Below, one piece after another: positions 25,478 to 37,947 of a stretch of 64,000 bases of DNA. A program made the position numbers and the translations under genes. How positions within the stretch are numbered: position 1 is the first letter of the stretch; the number at the start of each line of letters is the position of its first letter. The DNA comes from Moringa oleifera (Eukaryota > Streptophyta > Magnoliopsida > Brassicales > Moringaceae). The notes under the pieces were generated by a model. That model was not told the origin of the DNA. It made no database searches and saw only the letters and a program-made list of their open reading frames with translations. The stretch spans positions 1,056,501 to 1,120,500 of the forward strand of contig JAJFZO010000747.1 of assembly GCA_021397835.1 (NCBI GenBank). Direction: 5' to 3'.

Positions 25478-28400
25478 ATCACATCTGGCAGAAATCACCC
25501 TGTAAAGGGATTGTCTGAACAGGCTGTCAACTTGTTCTTTCAGAATCTGTTTTCGGTCATATTTACCCATGCATTGCTTGGGCCTGATGTCTGCTCTTCG
25601 CAGAAGGGTATCTTTTAGTAAAAAAACCCAGCTGTATCTATACCTTATTTCTATCCTGGAATTGTTAAAACCAGTTTATACAGAGTTTACCATTTGGGTC
25701 TCTTTGAATAAGAATTGAGTCTATATCATGAGAAGAATTCACCAGACAGGAACTGTCACCTGGTCCGAACATCAAACATAATGCAGAAGGCAACCTTTTT
25801 TTTTTCTGGATTTCACATGAATCTCTCATGTTATTTCAGAAACAGCAGAAAATCCCGTTCTTCATTGAACACAAGACAAAAGACTTTCGATTTCCAACCA
25901 ATCCCCCTGTTTCTTTTTGCTCATGTTCTGTCATTTCCCTTTACCAGTTTCCTTTTATCTTCAGATATCTCCTGTTTCTTCCAAAAATTGATATTTAATC
26001 ATGTTAAGTCATTTCTGTTTTCCCATTTCCTCTCATCTTGAGACACCTTGGATCATGCTTTGTTATCAGATTCCTTTAAGCCATGACTGAATTGATGATT
26101 AAACTTACTGATATTACAATTCATCTTTTTGCTTTTCCTCTCTTTATATTCTTTTCATAAGCCCCACAAGAGAACATTCTCAGATTTCTTTGGACCACTG
26201 AAGCAGCAGCACATAGAATCAAAGTTACCTGCTTCATCCATACCCTCCAAAAAAATTCCAGCCAGGACTTCAACTTTTTAAGTATTAAATCATTCATAAT
26301 CATTCTGTTAAGCAATATATAAGATCCTGATTCCCCTTAAAATTATAAAATATTTTATCATATAAAAATGATATCATCGTCATCAATATAAAGTTGAACA
26401 TAAAAGATTTCACTTGGAAAAATCTGAATATTGTTTGAAAAACAGGAACAAGATAAACAGAAGTGTGAATACAGGACAGGGATTATGACAAATGTGGTTG
26501 TAACTTGGTTATGGAGTTGATGAAAGCAAGAATAAAGAGATGAAGCCACTTTGGTCTGCAACTTGCAGAAAGGTTTCTCCTTTAGGAAAAGTTAGGTGGT
26601 TGGTTTTGTCACTTAGGGTTTGAAAAGATAGTTGAAATGATCATTTCATATGGCTCATCTTGGCCTTGTATTCTTTGCTTCCTCTGTTTGTCTCAATGAA
26701 TACACTGCATGCAAATGAAATGGGTGCTTCCTAAGCTTTTTATGCAGAAGAAAGGCATTAGATATTCTTATCATTTGAAAATCTTTTATATTTGAATCGG
26801 ATCAAATCAAGAAAGTTCGGATGAATTTGTAAAGCGATTTCAAATCAATATTCAGTATTCAAATAAATATTAATGATATTAAAATTTAATGATATGAATT
26901 TTTTTTAAGGTCAATGAGTTTTCAGTGTGTCAATGACGATCAATATTAAAGCTGATAATATCTCGTTTGATTGATTAATATCCTTCGTTCATCTAAGTTG
27001 ATGTTGAATTTTCATATTTGATGATTTACCATATTAATAAAAAAATTTAAATATTAATTTTATTAAATTATCTTATTAAAAAATTAATATAACTCATATC
27101 AGTAGAATTCACATCATATTTTATTTCGATACCATTAACTTTCAGTATCATCATATATTTTTTAAAAAATAATAATTATTTATAATAATATGTCTTGATC
27201 TATCAATTAGATATAATACATGTAAATATATTTTATTTTTATAAAATATTATTTCAATATATTATATTTTTGTATAAACAAAATGATATGATTACAATTA
27301 AAATAAATAACATAAAATTTTAGTAATATTATTTTAAAAATAAAATAAATATTAAATAAATAAATAAGTATAATTGATTGATGGGAAAAAGTGTGTTACT
27401 TGAGTGAGCTTTATCAACTTCATTAAAAATTAATAGTGATTTTTGTCTTATTAGATGATCTAATTTCAATATAAATTTAATTACGAAAAAGATTCTTTCT
27501 CCAAAAGAATGAAGGAAATTTAAAGTCAAATGAAAATTTTCTTACCAAAAGAGAATCTTAAAGCCCCCAAAAAAAAAAAATTACATTCCCACGCTCACTA
27601 AGAAAAGCTAAACAACTCTTTCAATCGACCCAAAAGCTATATAGTTTTGTCTCCACAATCGGAGTCATAATTTGAGCCTAAGATTTGTATAACACCAAAA
27701 CTTTACGAAATTTAATTAATCCAATTGGTGCCGTACACATAGAATCACTAATCCATGATGCTTTCATGGACTCACCGGTCTAATGCAACAGTACTCTTGC
27801 CACCATAGGGGACATAAATATCTCGCATAATTTAGTTTAATTAAGAAGGATTAGGACTAGATTAGCGAATTAATTAAATAAGTATAGGTGATAAGCCAAC
27901 ACGGGTAGTCGGCTGAATCTTACTTTATGTTGTATATTATTTTAAAATGGTCGGTAAACTATAGTTTATGGAGGGAATCTTCTTCTTTCCAAGAGGATCT
28001 ACTAAGGAAAATGATCTCACAAGCTCAAGAGTTCAACAAAGAGGCATTCAAGAATATGATGCTTAGGGTAGTGGACTTCCGAATCAGCTTCGACTATGTG
28101 GAGTGTCATTTAGAGCCTTAATCCGATTAAGGTTCATTAGAGTCTTAATCCGATGAAAAAAGCTTGATTAGGGTCAATTAGAATCTTGACTCGACCCAAA
28201 AAAAAAAAAGTGCTTGATTAAAGCTAATTATAGTCTTAAACTGACAAAAAAATGGCTTGATTAAGTCAATTAGGGTCTTAATCAAATGGAAAAAGTTGGA
28301 TTAGGGTCAAGGATACTATTTTCGAATACTTAAATAGGTTAGTGAAATACCCTTTGAAGGGTTAAAGAGAAAAGTTGATTCGGCTTATGAAAAACTAGAG

Positions 28401-29264
28401 TAACTCTAATTCGATTAGCTATCGTTTGAGGATTCGACCAAGTGTGATGCGCGTGTATAAATTTTAAATTAAATATTTTTTTATTAATTTGATTTGTGTT
28501 AAATTTTTAATAAAAATATAAAATATATTTTTATAATTTATTATGATAATATAAAAAAATAAATAAATAATTGATCATTTTTCTTTTCAAAAATTCAAAA
28601 CAATTAAAAGAGATGAAAATTTATAATTTATAAAAAAATAAAAAATAAAAAACTATATGAAATCAAGCAAAGGAGAGAAATTTGGAATAAAATTATGCTG
28701 AGATGCTAGTGGAATTCATAGCTATTATTGGCATCCATGACTAAAAAGGAAGGCCTTCCGTAAGATAGACATTCGAAGCATTGGTTCAAGAAACTCAACG
28801 ATGCCTTTTATTTCAATCACGATGTGAATGTGAAATTCCATAGGTTTTTGGTTGTCCATGGGAGATATCAAAAGGCAACTAAGTAGTTCTACATTTCTTC
28901 TGCTTCAAGCCCAGTTTCTACACTCTTTCTTCTATACCACACAACACAAACAAGTGATATCCATGGACTAAAACCTGATAGAATCTCGAATGCGAAGGAG
29001 AACCCAGTGTTTGTGTTTGAGAATCTTCTTCCATCTCGAAGTTTTGACATTTTTCAGAATTCGAAATTCCAACGCATAAACACAATCCTGCCCCCTTTCT
29101 CCGTGTTCGAGTACTATTGGACAGAATTCTGAGTTTCCTGATAGCATATTCACATAAAACAAGGAAAAAAAAACCAGAAACACAAGCTATGCTAGTTAAC
29201 CAAAGAGAGACAATTTGAAATTCAGAAAATCTAAGAATTCAAGACATGAGTACTATCCTTATCC
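25478..29264. other. Gene-poor spacer
   Basis: 3' UTR of the GH3 gene, then AT-rich DNA (especially 26800-27540 and 28450-28650). A degenerate minisatellite lies at 28125-28315. From about 28700 it becomes less AT-rich and probably contains the 3' UTR of the MYB gene. I find no convincing gene. Confidence 0.6.
28125..28315. repeat. Degenerate minisatellite, about four 42-50 bp units
   Basis: Units start near 28125, 28165, 28214 and 28257, and a fifth partial unit follows. Each has the plan TTGATTAGGGTCAATTAG, then TCTTAATCCGA-like, then a poly(A) run of 5-12, with several substitutions per unit. Confidence 0.75.
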
Positions 29265-30460
29265 TTATCCATGTGGGTAGTGCCTAGCAGAGTGCATCTG
29301 AAAAACCAGATTTTCAGGTCCAAAGTAAGAATCATGAGCACCAGTTCCTCTATTCAGATTCTGGCTTTGCATTTTGAGCCCAAATGAGTGAATCCCATAA
29401 GGAGAGTTGGGCATGAGCAGATTTCCTGGTGTCGAATTGAAAGTCATTGTTGCTCCATTGCCTGTCTGGTTCCATTGGAACTGTCTGGGCAGGCTAACAG
29501 GATTAGGCTGCTGGGAAAGCCCTGGAACATGGTGGGGAGTATGTGGTCTCTTGGTTTCTGGGGAAGGAGTTCTTGTGTCATTGAGGTTCACAGTTGTTAT
29601 GTCATGGATGCTTGCTCTCCTCTTGTCTTTCCCACCTGAAAGCTGCCTGATGAAGTACTTCTGAGCATGACTGGCCACCTGAGTCGGAGTTCTGGTGATC
29701 ACAAAATTGCGAGAAATGTTTCTCCAGTCCCCTTTGCCATACTTCTTCAACCCCATTAGAAACAGCCTGAGCACGATCATTCAACATTTATGTCAAAAAC
29801 ATGACCAAGAAGCTCAATCCAAACACAGATTACCAAACTAGCTAATCAACCACACACCCAGTTCATAAATCTTGATCAGAATTCAGAAATCATTTCAACA
29901 AACACCTAGCAGCTGCGACACACTCATCGCAGAAATCTTCAAATCTAGAAGGATTCATGCTTTCTTATTGTTATTGATCAAGTCCCAAAGCAATAATATA
30001 GTTTTGCAGTATATAACATAAGGTTTTGGACTGAGGAAACTTACTTATGTTCTTCCTCAGTCCATGGAACACCTTTCTTCCTCTCATTCTCAGCAGGCCT
30101 AGCTGATGAAGATCTCTTCCCGGTGAGCCCGTAAGATTGCTTGAACCCATCGTAGCTATGGTTGTTAACCCACTCCAATGTGAATGGAGAGGTACTGTAC
30201 CCAGGAATTGGAATCAGCCCAGCTTCTATATTGCTCACATCGACTTCCAGCTCCCTGTATTGCCTGATCACATCACCTACAGTCTTCCCTGGGATCATAG
30301 CTGCAACTTTGTGCCATCGATCAGGAGTATCCTTGTCGTATACTGCTAAAGCATTCTCAAAAATCTTGTTCTCAGCTGGCGTCCACTTCGTTGTGCTCTT
30401 GCTCTCTTCAAGAAGACAATTTGTGCTCGAAAGATACGATGTTGGTGAGAGAATTTCCAT
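29265..30460 (-). CDS. DIVARICATA-like MYB transcription factor
   Basis: Nuclear DNA-binding protein with two MYB-like repeats. Two exons, 30460-30045 and 29766-29265, giving 305 residues. Repeat 1 is [20 protein letters not shown] to [10 protein letters not shown] near residues 26-75. Repeat 2 runs from [20 protein letters not shown] through the [10 protein letters not shown] signature of this plant subfamily, and the intron falls inside it. The segment [13 protein letters not shown] after repeat 2 is also typical. The C terminus is Pro-, Gln- and Asn-rich. I start at [12 protein letters not shown] because relatives begin there; ATGs 12 and 69 bases upstream are in frame. Roles of relatives range over floral asymmetry, stress and growth, so the specific role cannot be given. 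Confidence 0.92.
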
Positions 30461-32600
30461 TTCGCACTTCATTGCACAAGTTCGCACACGAATTAGTGCA
30501 GCATAGTTGTTAAATTCGAGCAAATTCACAATACCCAGACAGGATTTCTTTCGTTTTTTTTTTTTCTTTTTCGGGGTCTTTTCAACTTAGTAATGAGAAT
30601 ATTGGTTAAGAGGAACAGAGACGGTGGGAGTAACCAGGAGAAAGCAAGGCGAGAGAGGTAATGCAGAGAGATGAGGGTATCAGAAGAGAAATTATCAATG
30701 TTAAATCAAGACGCATTTGCGAGGAATCAGAATAGCTTTTTTTTGTGTGTAGGCAATAGCCAAAGGAATCTAGAAAAGACCCACCCTACAAACTTTCAAA
30801 TTAAATTAATAAACAAAAACGCCAAGGGAGATCTGCACCCACTTAGTTTCCTGGAGACCAAACAGAAACCTGGGCAAAAGAGTACGGACCCAGAAACTGC
30901 AATAATATAAGAAAACAAGTTATAAATGAGAAGGGAGCTAGCATTCAACCTCGTTAGTGACCCAATTAGGAAAGAAACAAGCAGCAGAAAACCGAGGGAG
31001 AAACTCAAACCAACAGGCTTAAAATGGAAAACCCACCAAGGCAACTGAAAGGCACAAGCTTAATTGAAGAACCCAATTGGGAAAACAGAGGAGACACTGA
31101 AGTCTGAAGGAAAGGAAGCAGAGATAAAAGCCAAGAAAAGATCTGGTCTTTCCTCCTTTTTCTAGACGCCTGAGCAACAGATTTAAAAAAAAAAAAAAAA
31201 GGAAAGGAGAGTATACAGGACTATCAATGGAATAGAGGAAAGAAAAGCAGAGAATTACAAGCTCAAAAGCAAGCTACCAAACTTCAAGGAATGAATCAAG
31301 TCTTGCAATACTCTTTGAAGAGAGAGAAAGAGGCGATCAGAGAGAAAGCGGAAAAGCAGAAGTAAAAGGTGGTAGGTTGTGATTGGAGACTATGGGGTTT
31401 GTGACACTGCAACTTATGTAAAAGTTCCCTCTTAATATAGTAGATGCTCTCCCTGTTTCCTCTTTTTTCAACATTTCAATTAAAAATAATTTTTCATAAG
31501 CCACCATTTTTTTTTATTTTCTCTCCCTTTTTAGCTTTAAATTGTAAAAAAATAAATGTCAACTCAAACAAAAAAGCATTTTCCAACAATTTACACACAC
31601 ATTTATCGGTGTTTTAAAAAAAATAACATTGTTATATAGATGAATAAATGGTTAAATTAATTTTAACAAAGCGACAAAAAATAATTAATATATATATATA
31701 AATGATTCTTTTCTCCTTTTGTGGTGGGGTTACATAGCGGTCAGTTTCAAGCGGTAGCCGCCAAAAGAACGGTCGAGATCATTGGTAAATTACATGGGCA
31801 ACTTGACCGAAGCAGTGGGACCCACGCGGCTACAAGAATTCTGATTGGGCAGTCTTTCACATAATTGTTGCAGGTTACGATCTCAAGGAATCGAGGGGGT
31901 CCGTCACAGGCAGCCTGATTCTTACACTTTTCGAAATCTGATTGGCTGAAGAATTCTGCGGGGTTGTTTTTCCAACTCATAGAAATGTCCCCCGAGTGAG
32001 TTCCGTCCACGTAATGAAGTACATCGCTTACCATGAAACCTCCCGCAGGTGATTAAATTCCTAGCCTGGTTCGCTTACCTTTGGCCGCCCAAAAACCACC
32101 GCCCTCTTACATCTCTCGCTTTAGTTACAATGATGCCATGTTGGTTAGTGGAATCGAGTAAGAGAATAATCCTTCGCCACCCTCTTTTTCCCTCGTGTTA
32201 TCCACGTCAGTAATACGACTTGTTTATCAGTCCGACCATGTAGAAGGGTAATGTTCACGCGCGGAACCGGATGGTTATCCTTCAACCAATAAGACCCATC
32301 GGTCCCCTTCGGATGTGACCGGCAGCTCCACTCCTTTGTCCTCTCTCTCCCTCTCTCTCTCTTCATTCCCCGCGGAAGCTTGAGATATTCCCATTTTACG
32401 TTTTCACCCATCGTTATCCTTACAAAATATGCAACCTACAAGGGCTTTTTTGGAATTCAACGCAAGTCCCCAAGCTTTGCCCATCCCTTGTGCTTCGTTG
32501 GCTTCAAGTGGACCCATTGCCCACTACCAACTGGAACTACTCTTAGGGAGGGGACCTCAAAATTTTTCAATTTGACAATTTAGGTAATTATAATTATCAA
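30461..32600. other. MYB leader and promoter region
   Basis: A TATATTAA element at 31432-31439 on the minus strand suggests the MYB transcript starts near 31400. The leader would then be about 940 bases and must contain an intron or several uORFs. 31740-32580 is less AT-rich, with a pyrimidine-rich CT stretch at about 32338-32364. I see no gene in it. Confidence 0.45.
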
Positions 32601-32769
32601 ATATTTAGTGAGATTAGTATATTATTTCTTAATTAAGATTCGTTACTAATTTAAATTATATTTATATTTTAAAAACAAAAAAATTATTATTTTATCATTT
32701 ATTATATTGTAAAAATAAAATAATTAAATACATATGCCCATTCGTTATGCATAATTGCGAGGTATTTAT

Positions 32770-35700
32770 ATTCAAAACATCAACATAAATCAATTATAAA
32801 GTATTTTTATTTTTAGCTAACTTCCCTCTTTATTCAACCAGTAATTATTATCTTTCAAACATAAATATGCTTGGTTATTCAACACTTACCATTTTTAATT
32901 TTTAGAAAAATATTATTTTATTTTTAAAATAAATTTAAAGGATTTACTTTTATATTTTTAAAAATTTTAAAAAAAATTTAACTAACAACATATATGAATT
33001 AAAATAATTAATAAAATAACACACAATTGCTAACATCATATTACCATGATCTAACGAGAGGTTTAAAAGAGATATTAAATTTTATTTTATCTAAAAATAT
33101 TAGATGATTTAAAAAATAAATCAATAAAAAATCAAGAACATATTGTATATGAAAATAAGTAAATTATTTATTAGTAAAATTTAAGGAAATTACAAAATGT
33201 TACATAGTTATGAAAAAGAGAAAAATATTTATGAATATGACAACAATTTTTTGGAAAATAAATCTAAATAAGCTTATAAATATCATAAATTTAAAAATTA
33301 AATATAAGATTAAGACGAAAAATGATATACTAAAAGAATGATGATCGATAAAACAATTATAAATCTACCCACACGATGTCTATACAATGATACATTAAAT
33401 CATTTTAAAAAAAAGCGTGAGAATTAAAATGTAGAACAACAATACCATACACTGAGAGAATTTTTGATCATTTATGACGTAAATAAGATGTCAATAAGTT
33501 ATCATGTAATCTTTTTGTTTACAATAAAATTTTAAATAAAATATTTGTAAAAATTATGATTAAAAAAATTATAAATGAACTCGTGATTATAAAAAAAAAT
33601 GCTTCTAAATTTAATTGTATATTTCTTATATAATATATATTTAAATTATTTAAAGAATAAATTCATAAGAATTACTGTGAAAGATACATCACGAATTTTA
33701 GAATCACTGTGAAATTGACAAATCCATAAGATTGCTGACTAAAAATAGATAATACAGACAAAAAAAATCATTTATGATCGCAAAAAAAAATACTTGCAAA
33801 TATAGTGATGTGTTTTCATTAGATTATGTTTTCAAATTATTTTAAAAGATAAATATTTGAGGACCACAATTGAAAATAGATAAGATCATACAGAAAAAAT
33901 TGGACAACTCATAAATATAAAAAAGATACTTGTCAGTCTGATCACATATTCATATATCACGAGTTTCTGACTCATGATATAAATGACAAATCTGTGAGGA
34001 CCACAATTGAAAATGAATAATGTTAGACAAAAATGTGACCACTCATAACTACAAAAAAGATGTTTATAAATCTAATCACATATTTTTTTATAAAATGTGT
34101 TTATAATTTATTATATTAATAAAAATAAATAAATCAAATAAATCAAATTTATTCATTTTATGTAATGATAAAATATTAATATTTATTTAAAAGATCAATA
34201 TAATCATATAATTATAAAATCCTTTTGATTTATCTAGTATAACTCATCGTCCAACAAGTAATTATTGTGCTTGAAACATATGCGTTCAATTATTGAGCAA
34301 CTAACTCTTTTTATTTTTTTAAATACTCTTTTACTTTTTCAAAAAATATGTAACTTAAGGTATATGTTTCATATTATTTCGCATATTTTTAAAAAATAAA
34401 TAAATTTTAATGATTGTGAAGTTGTGAAATATCACCATTTATTCAAAACATTAACGTAAATCAAAAAAATATTTTCTTATTCTTTTTAGCTAGCATCCTT
34501 TGTTATTCAACATGTAATTATTGTGCTTCGAAGACAAATGTGCTTAACTATTTAATAGCTTGCTTTTTTAATTTTCTTACAAAAATAATTTTAATCTTTC
34601 AAAAAATGAGAATTTAAAGGATATGTTTTATATTTTTTTACATTTTTAAAATTTTAAAAGAAATTTGGTCACTTCAAAATATTAATAATAATACACTAAT
34701 GCTAGAAAGCTAAAAGATAATTAAAAAAACTATTAAATTTCATTTTTTTAAAAAAAATCAACAATTCAAAAAATAAAATCAGTCAAAATCACTAATCACA
34801 AAACAAATCATATGGTACATGAAAATAATTAAATTATTTATTAGAATTCCCACCATGAAACAAGGTTTCCCAAACTTATCGGGCAATTTAGCGTCTCCTT
34901 AATAAAACTTAATAAAGTTACTAAATTTTATATTTTTTGAGAAAGAGAAATGTTTATAAATTTGAGTACTTCTTGTAAAAAATAAAAAAATATAAATAAG
35001 TGTATGAAGGTAAAAAATTTAAAATTAAATATTTGATAGATCATAAATTAATCAAAACAATAATGTATTGAAAAAATGTCCACCAATAAGACAGCTATAA
35101 ATCTACTCACAAAATTTCCAATCAACTATACTTTAAATTATTTAAAAATAAATTTATTGGAATCAAGATGTAATACAATATATATATATATATATACTAA
35201 AACTATTGATCATTCATGACGTAAAAAAAAAGTCATTAAATTTTACATAATTTTTTTACACGAAATTTAAAATGATAACACAAATATCATATATATATAT
35301 ATATATATAAATATCATGATTAGAAAAATAGACAATATTGAATCCAATAGAAAAAATTATATGTGAACATAAAAAAAAAATGCTTATAAAGATAGCTATA
35401 TTTTTAATAATATATTTTTAAATTAATTAAATAATAAATAATGAGGACCATGATCCAAAAGAGATAATATCATATAGAAAAAAAAAAATTGACAACCCAA
35501 AAATATAATAAGAATACTTGTAGGCCTAACTACATTCTGATATCACAAAAAAAGTTTTAAAATCATAACAAAACTAAGAAGACCACGATCAAAATAGAAA
35601 ATATATATAAAAAAAAGACTACCCATAACTATAAAGAAATGCTTATAAATCTAATCATATGTTTTCTTATACAAAATATTTTTTATCATTCAAAAGATAA

Positions 35701-35900
35701 ATTTACAAAGGACCACAATTCAAAACAGATAATATCATATAAAAAAAAGTTGACAATTCATAAATATGAAGAAGATGTTTATAGATCTAATCACATATTC
35801 ACATAGCATGAGTTTTTGAATCATAATATAAATGACAAATCTGTAATGATCACGACCCAAAATGGATAGTATAGATAAAAAATAACTGCCCATAACTATA
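32770..35900. repeat. Tandem block duplication, about 1.67 kb period
   Basis: Two successive blocks match in order. ATTCAAAACAT occurs at 32770 and 34441, ATTCAAC at 32832 and 34505, AATTATTTATTAG at 33162 and 34832, and GATCATTTATGACGT at 33466 with its near copy at 35208. The offset is 1670-1673 for the first three anchors and grows to about 1740 after an insertion near 34845-34900 in the second copy. A third partial copy of the TAATTATTGTGCTT motif lies at about 34240-34290. The blocks end in the degenerate satellite described next. No protein-coding signal is seen. Confidence 0.75.
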
Positions 35901-37620
35901 GAAAATATGTGTGTAAATCTAATCATGCGTTTTCATTAGACCGAGCTTCTGAATTATAGACAAATTTATGAGAACCACGATTCAAAATAGATAATGTCTT
36001 ACAAAAAAAATGATAACTTATAAATATAAAAAAATATATTTATAAGTTTAATTATACATTTACATGTCATGAGTTTTTGAATCATAACTAAATGACAACT
36101 ATATGTGCAAGAATTACCATAAAAAAAAAGATTGGACAAAGAAAGATCACTTATGACTACAAAAAAAGATGTTTATAATTTTAATTACATGTTTTATGTG
36201 CAACGTGCTTTTGGATTATTCAAAAGAAAAATTTATGAGGATCATAATATAAAAAATAATAATATTGTATTGAAAAAAATTGATAATTCATAAATATAAA
36301 GAAGATATTTATAAGGTCTAATCACATATTTCATGTGAGATGAGTTTTTAAATCACCATATAAATGACAAATTTATGAATACCACGACTGAAAATAATTA
36401 ATATTTAACAGAAAAAATAATCACCCAGAGTATAAAGAATATAATTATGAATTTATCCATGTGCTTTTATTATAATATATTTTTAAATTATTTAAAAGAG
36501 TGATTTATGAGGACCATCATCTCAGAAGATAATATTATATAAAAAAATTGACAAATCATAAATATTTAAAAATATGCTTATAAATCTAATCACATATTCA
36601 CACATCACGAGTTTTTAAATCATAATATGAATGACAAATCTGTAAGGACCACAACTAAAAATAGATAATACTGGACAGTAAAAAAGTGATCACCCGTGAA
36701 TGTAAATAATATGTTTATGAATCTAGTCACGTGCTTTTTGTACAATGCTCCTTTATATCGTCTAAAAGATATATTAATGAGGACCACAATTCAAAGCAGA
36801 TAATACTTTACAAAAAAAAAAGTGATCACTGATAGATTTCAAGAATATACTTATTTTTGAATTATGATATAAATGACAAATATGTGATGACCACAATTCA
36901 AAACAGACAATACTTTGCAAAAGAAAAAGTGACCACTTATAGATTCCAGGACTATGCTTCTTTTTGAATTATGATATAAACGACAAATATATGAGGACCA
37001 CAATTCAAAGCAGATAATACTTTACAAAAAAAAAAGTGACCACTTATGGATTCCAAGAATATGCTTCTTTTTGAATTATGATATAAATGACAAATATATG
37101 AGGACCACAATTCAAAGCAGACAATACTTTACAAAAGAAAAAGTGACCACTCGTAGATATCAAAGAATATATTCCTGTCTGAATTATGAGTATAAGGACC
37201 ACAATTCAAAACAGACAATACTTTACAAAAGAAAAAATGACAACTCATAGATTCAAAGAATATTTTTTTTTCTGAATTATGATATAAATAATAAATATAT
37301 GAGAAACACAATTCAAAGCAGACAATACTTTGTGAAAATAAAAAAATAAATCATAGATTTTAAGAATATATTTCTCTCTGAATTATGATATAAATGACAA
37401 ATATATGAAAACCACAATATGAAATAGATAATTGATAATGCTAAATTAAAAAATTACCATAATATGAAATAGATAATATTAAATAAAAAATGATCACTTA
37501 TGAATATAAAAAAATATATTTATAAATTTAATCATTAAATTTTTTATTAACATATTTTAAAATTATATAAAAGATAAATTTATGAAGATCATCCTCTAAA
37601 ATGAATGAAATTATAAATAA
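33640..37620. repeat. Degenerate satellite-like tandem array (about 107-136 bp monomers)
   Basis: A motif GAGGACCACAATTCAAAACAG followed by ATAATA, a short A-run, GTGACCACTCATAAAT and TATAAATGACAAAT recurs across this stretch. GACCAC-type anchors are at about 33862, 33998, 35456, 35583, 35712, 35849, 35973, 36379, 36512, 36643, 36782, 36889, 36996, 37103, 37197 and 37303. Spacing is 124-140 in the older part and 107 (one of 94) in the younger part. The older part alternates two related monomer forms, one with CACATATTCACATATCATGAG and one with the CATGTTTT-type arm, giving a longer unit of roughly 250 bases. Confidence 0.8.
36782..37410. repeat. Young 107-bp tandem copies
   Basis: Consecutive monomers start at 36782, 36889, 36996 and 37103 with an exact 107-base step. 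Shorter ones follow at 37197 and 37303. Neighbouring copies differ at only a few positions, so this is the most recently amplified part of the array. Confidence 0.88.
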
Positions 37621-37913
37621 TAACTCATACACTATGTGACATATTTTGTTTATAAATAATTTTGACTCATGACTTCGACGACAAATTTGTGAACAATTAT
37701 ACTAAAAAAAAAAGCTGATAATATTATACCAAAGCAAGATTTAGCCTATAAAACGTATGTATTGAAGTTCTCTTTTGTTAAATAATTAGTTCCAAATTAA
37801 AGAAACCAACATATACGAAATCTCTTTGGCCTTAGTTAATCATTTGAATTACACTTATTACGCACGCGTTGTCACATGCGCTTGGAAATAACGGGACACA
37901 TAAAAGGTAGATC

Positions 37914-37947
37914 GGGTCAGGTCGGGTCGGGTCGGGTCGGGTTGGGG
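37914..37947. repeat. GGGTC pentanucleotide repeat
   Basis: Five to six GGGTC-like units (GGGTCAGGTC, three exact GGGTC, then GGGTT) at the right edge of the AT-rich repeat region. The G-run spacing would permit a G-quadruplex on the plus strand. Bordering DNA is abruptly richer in GC (37855-38250). Confidence 0.85.

Noticed and set aside
31747..32034. Open frame of 95 codons on the minus strand upstream of the MYB gene
   Set aside because: No recognisable domain, no splice continuation and odd composition; it lies in promoter-type DNA.
32770..35900. LTR retrotransposon with paired LTRs
   Set aside because: The two similar blocks are adjacent rather than separated by a gag-pol interior, no TG...CA ends or primer-binding site are seen, and no reverse-transcriptase motif occurs in any frame.
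33640..37620. CRISPR-like array of repeats
   Set aside because: Spacing is satellite-like, with continuous monomers and no constant repeats separated by unique spacers; the context is plant nuclear DNA.
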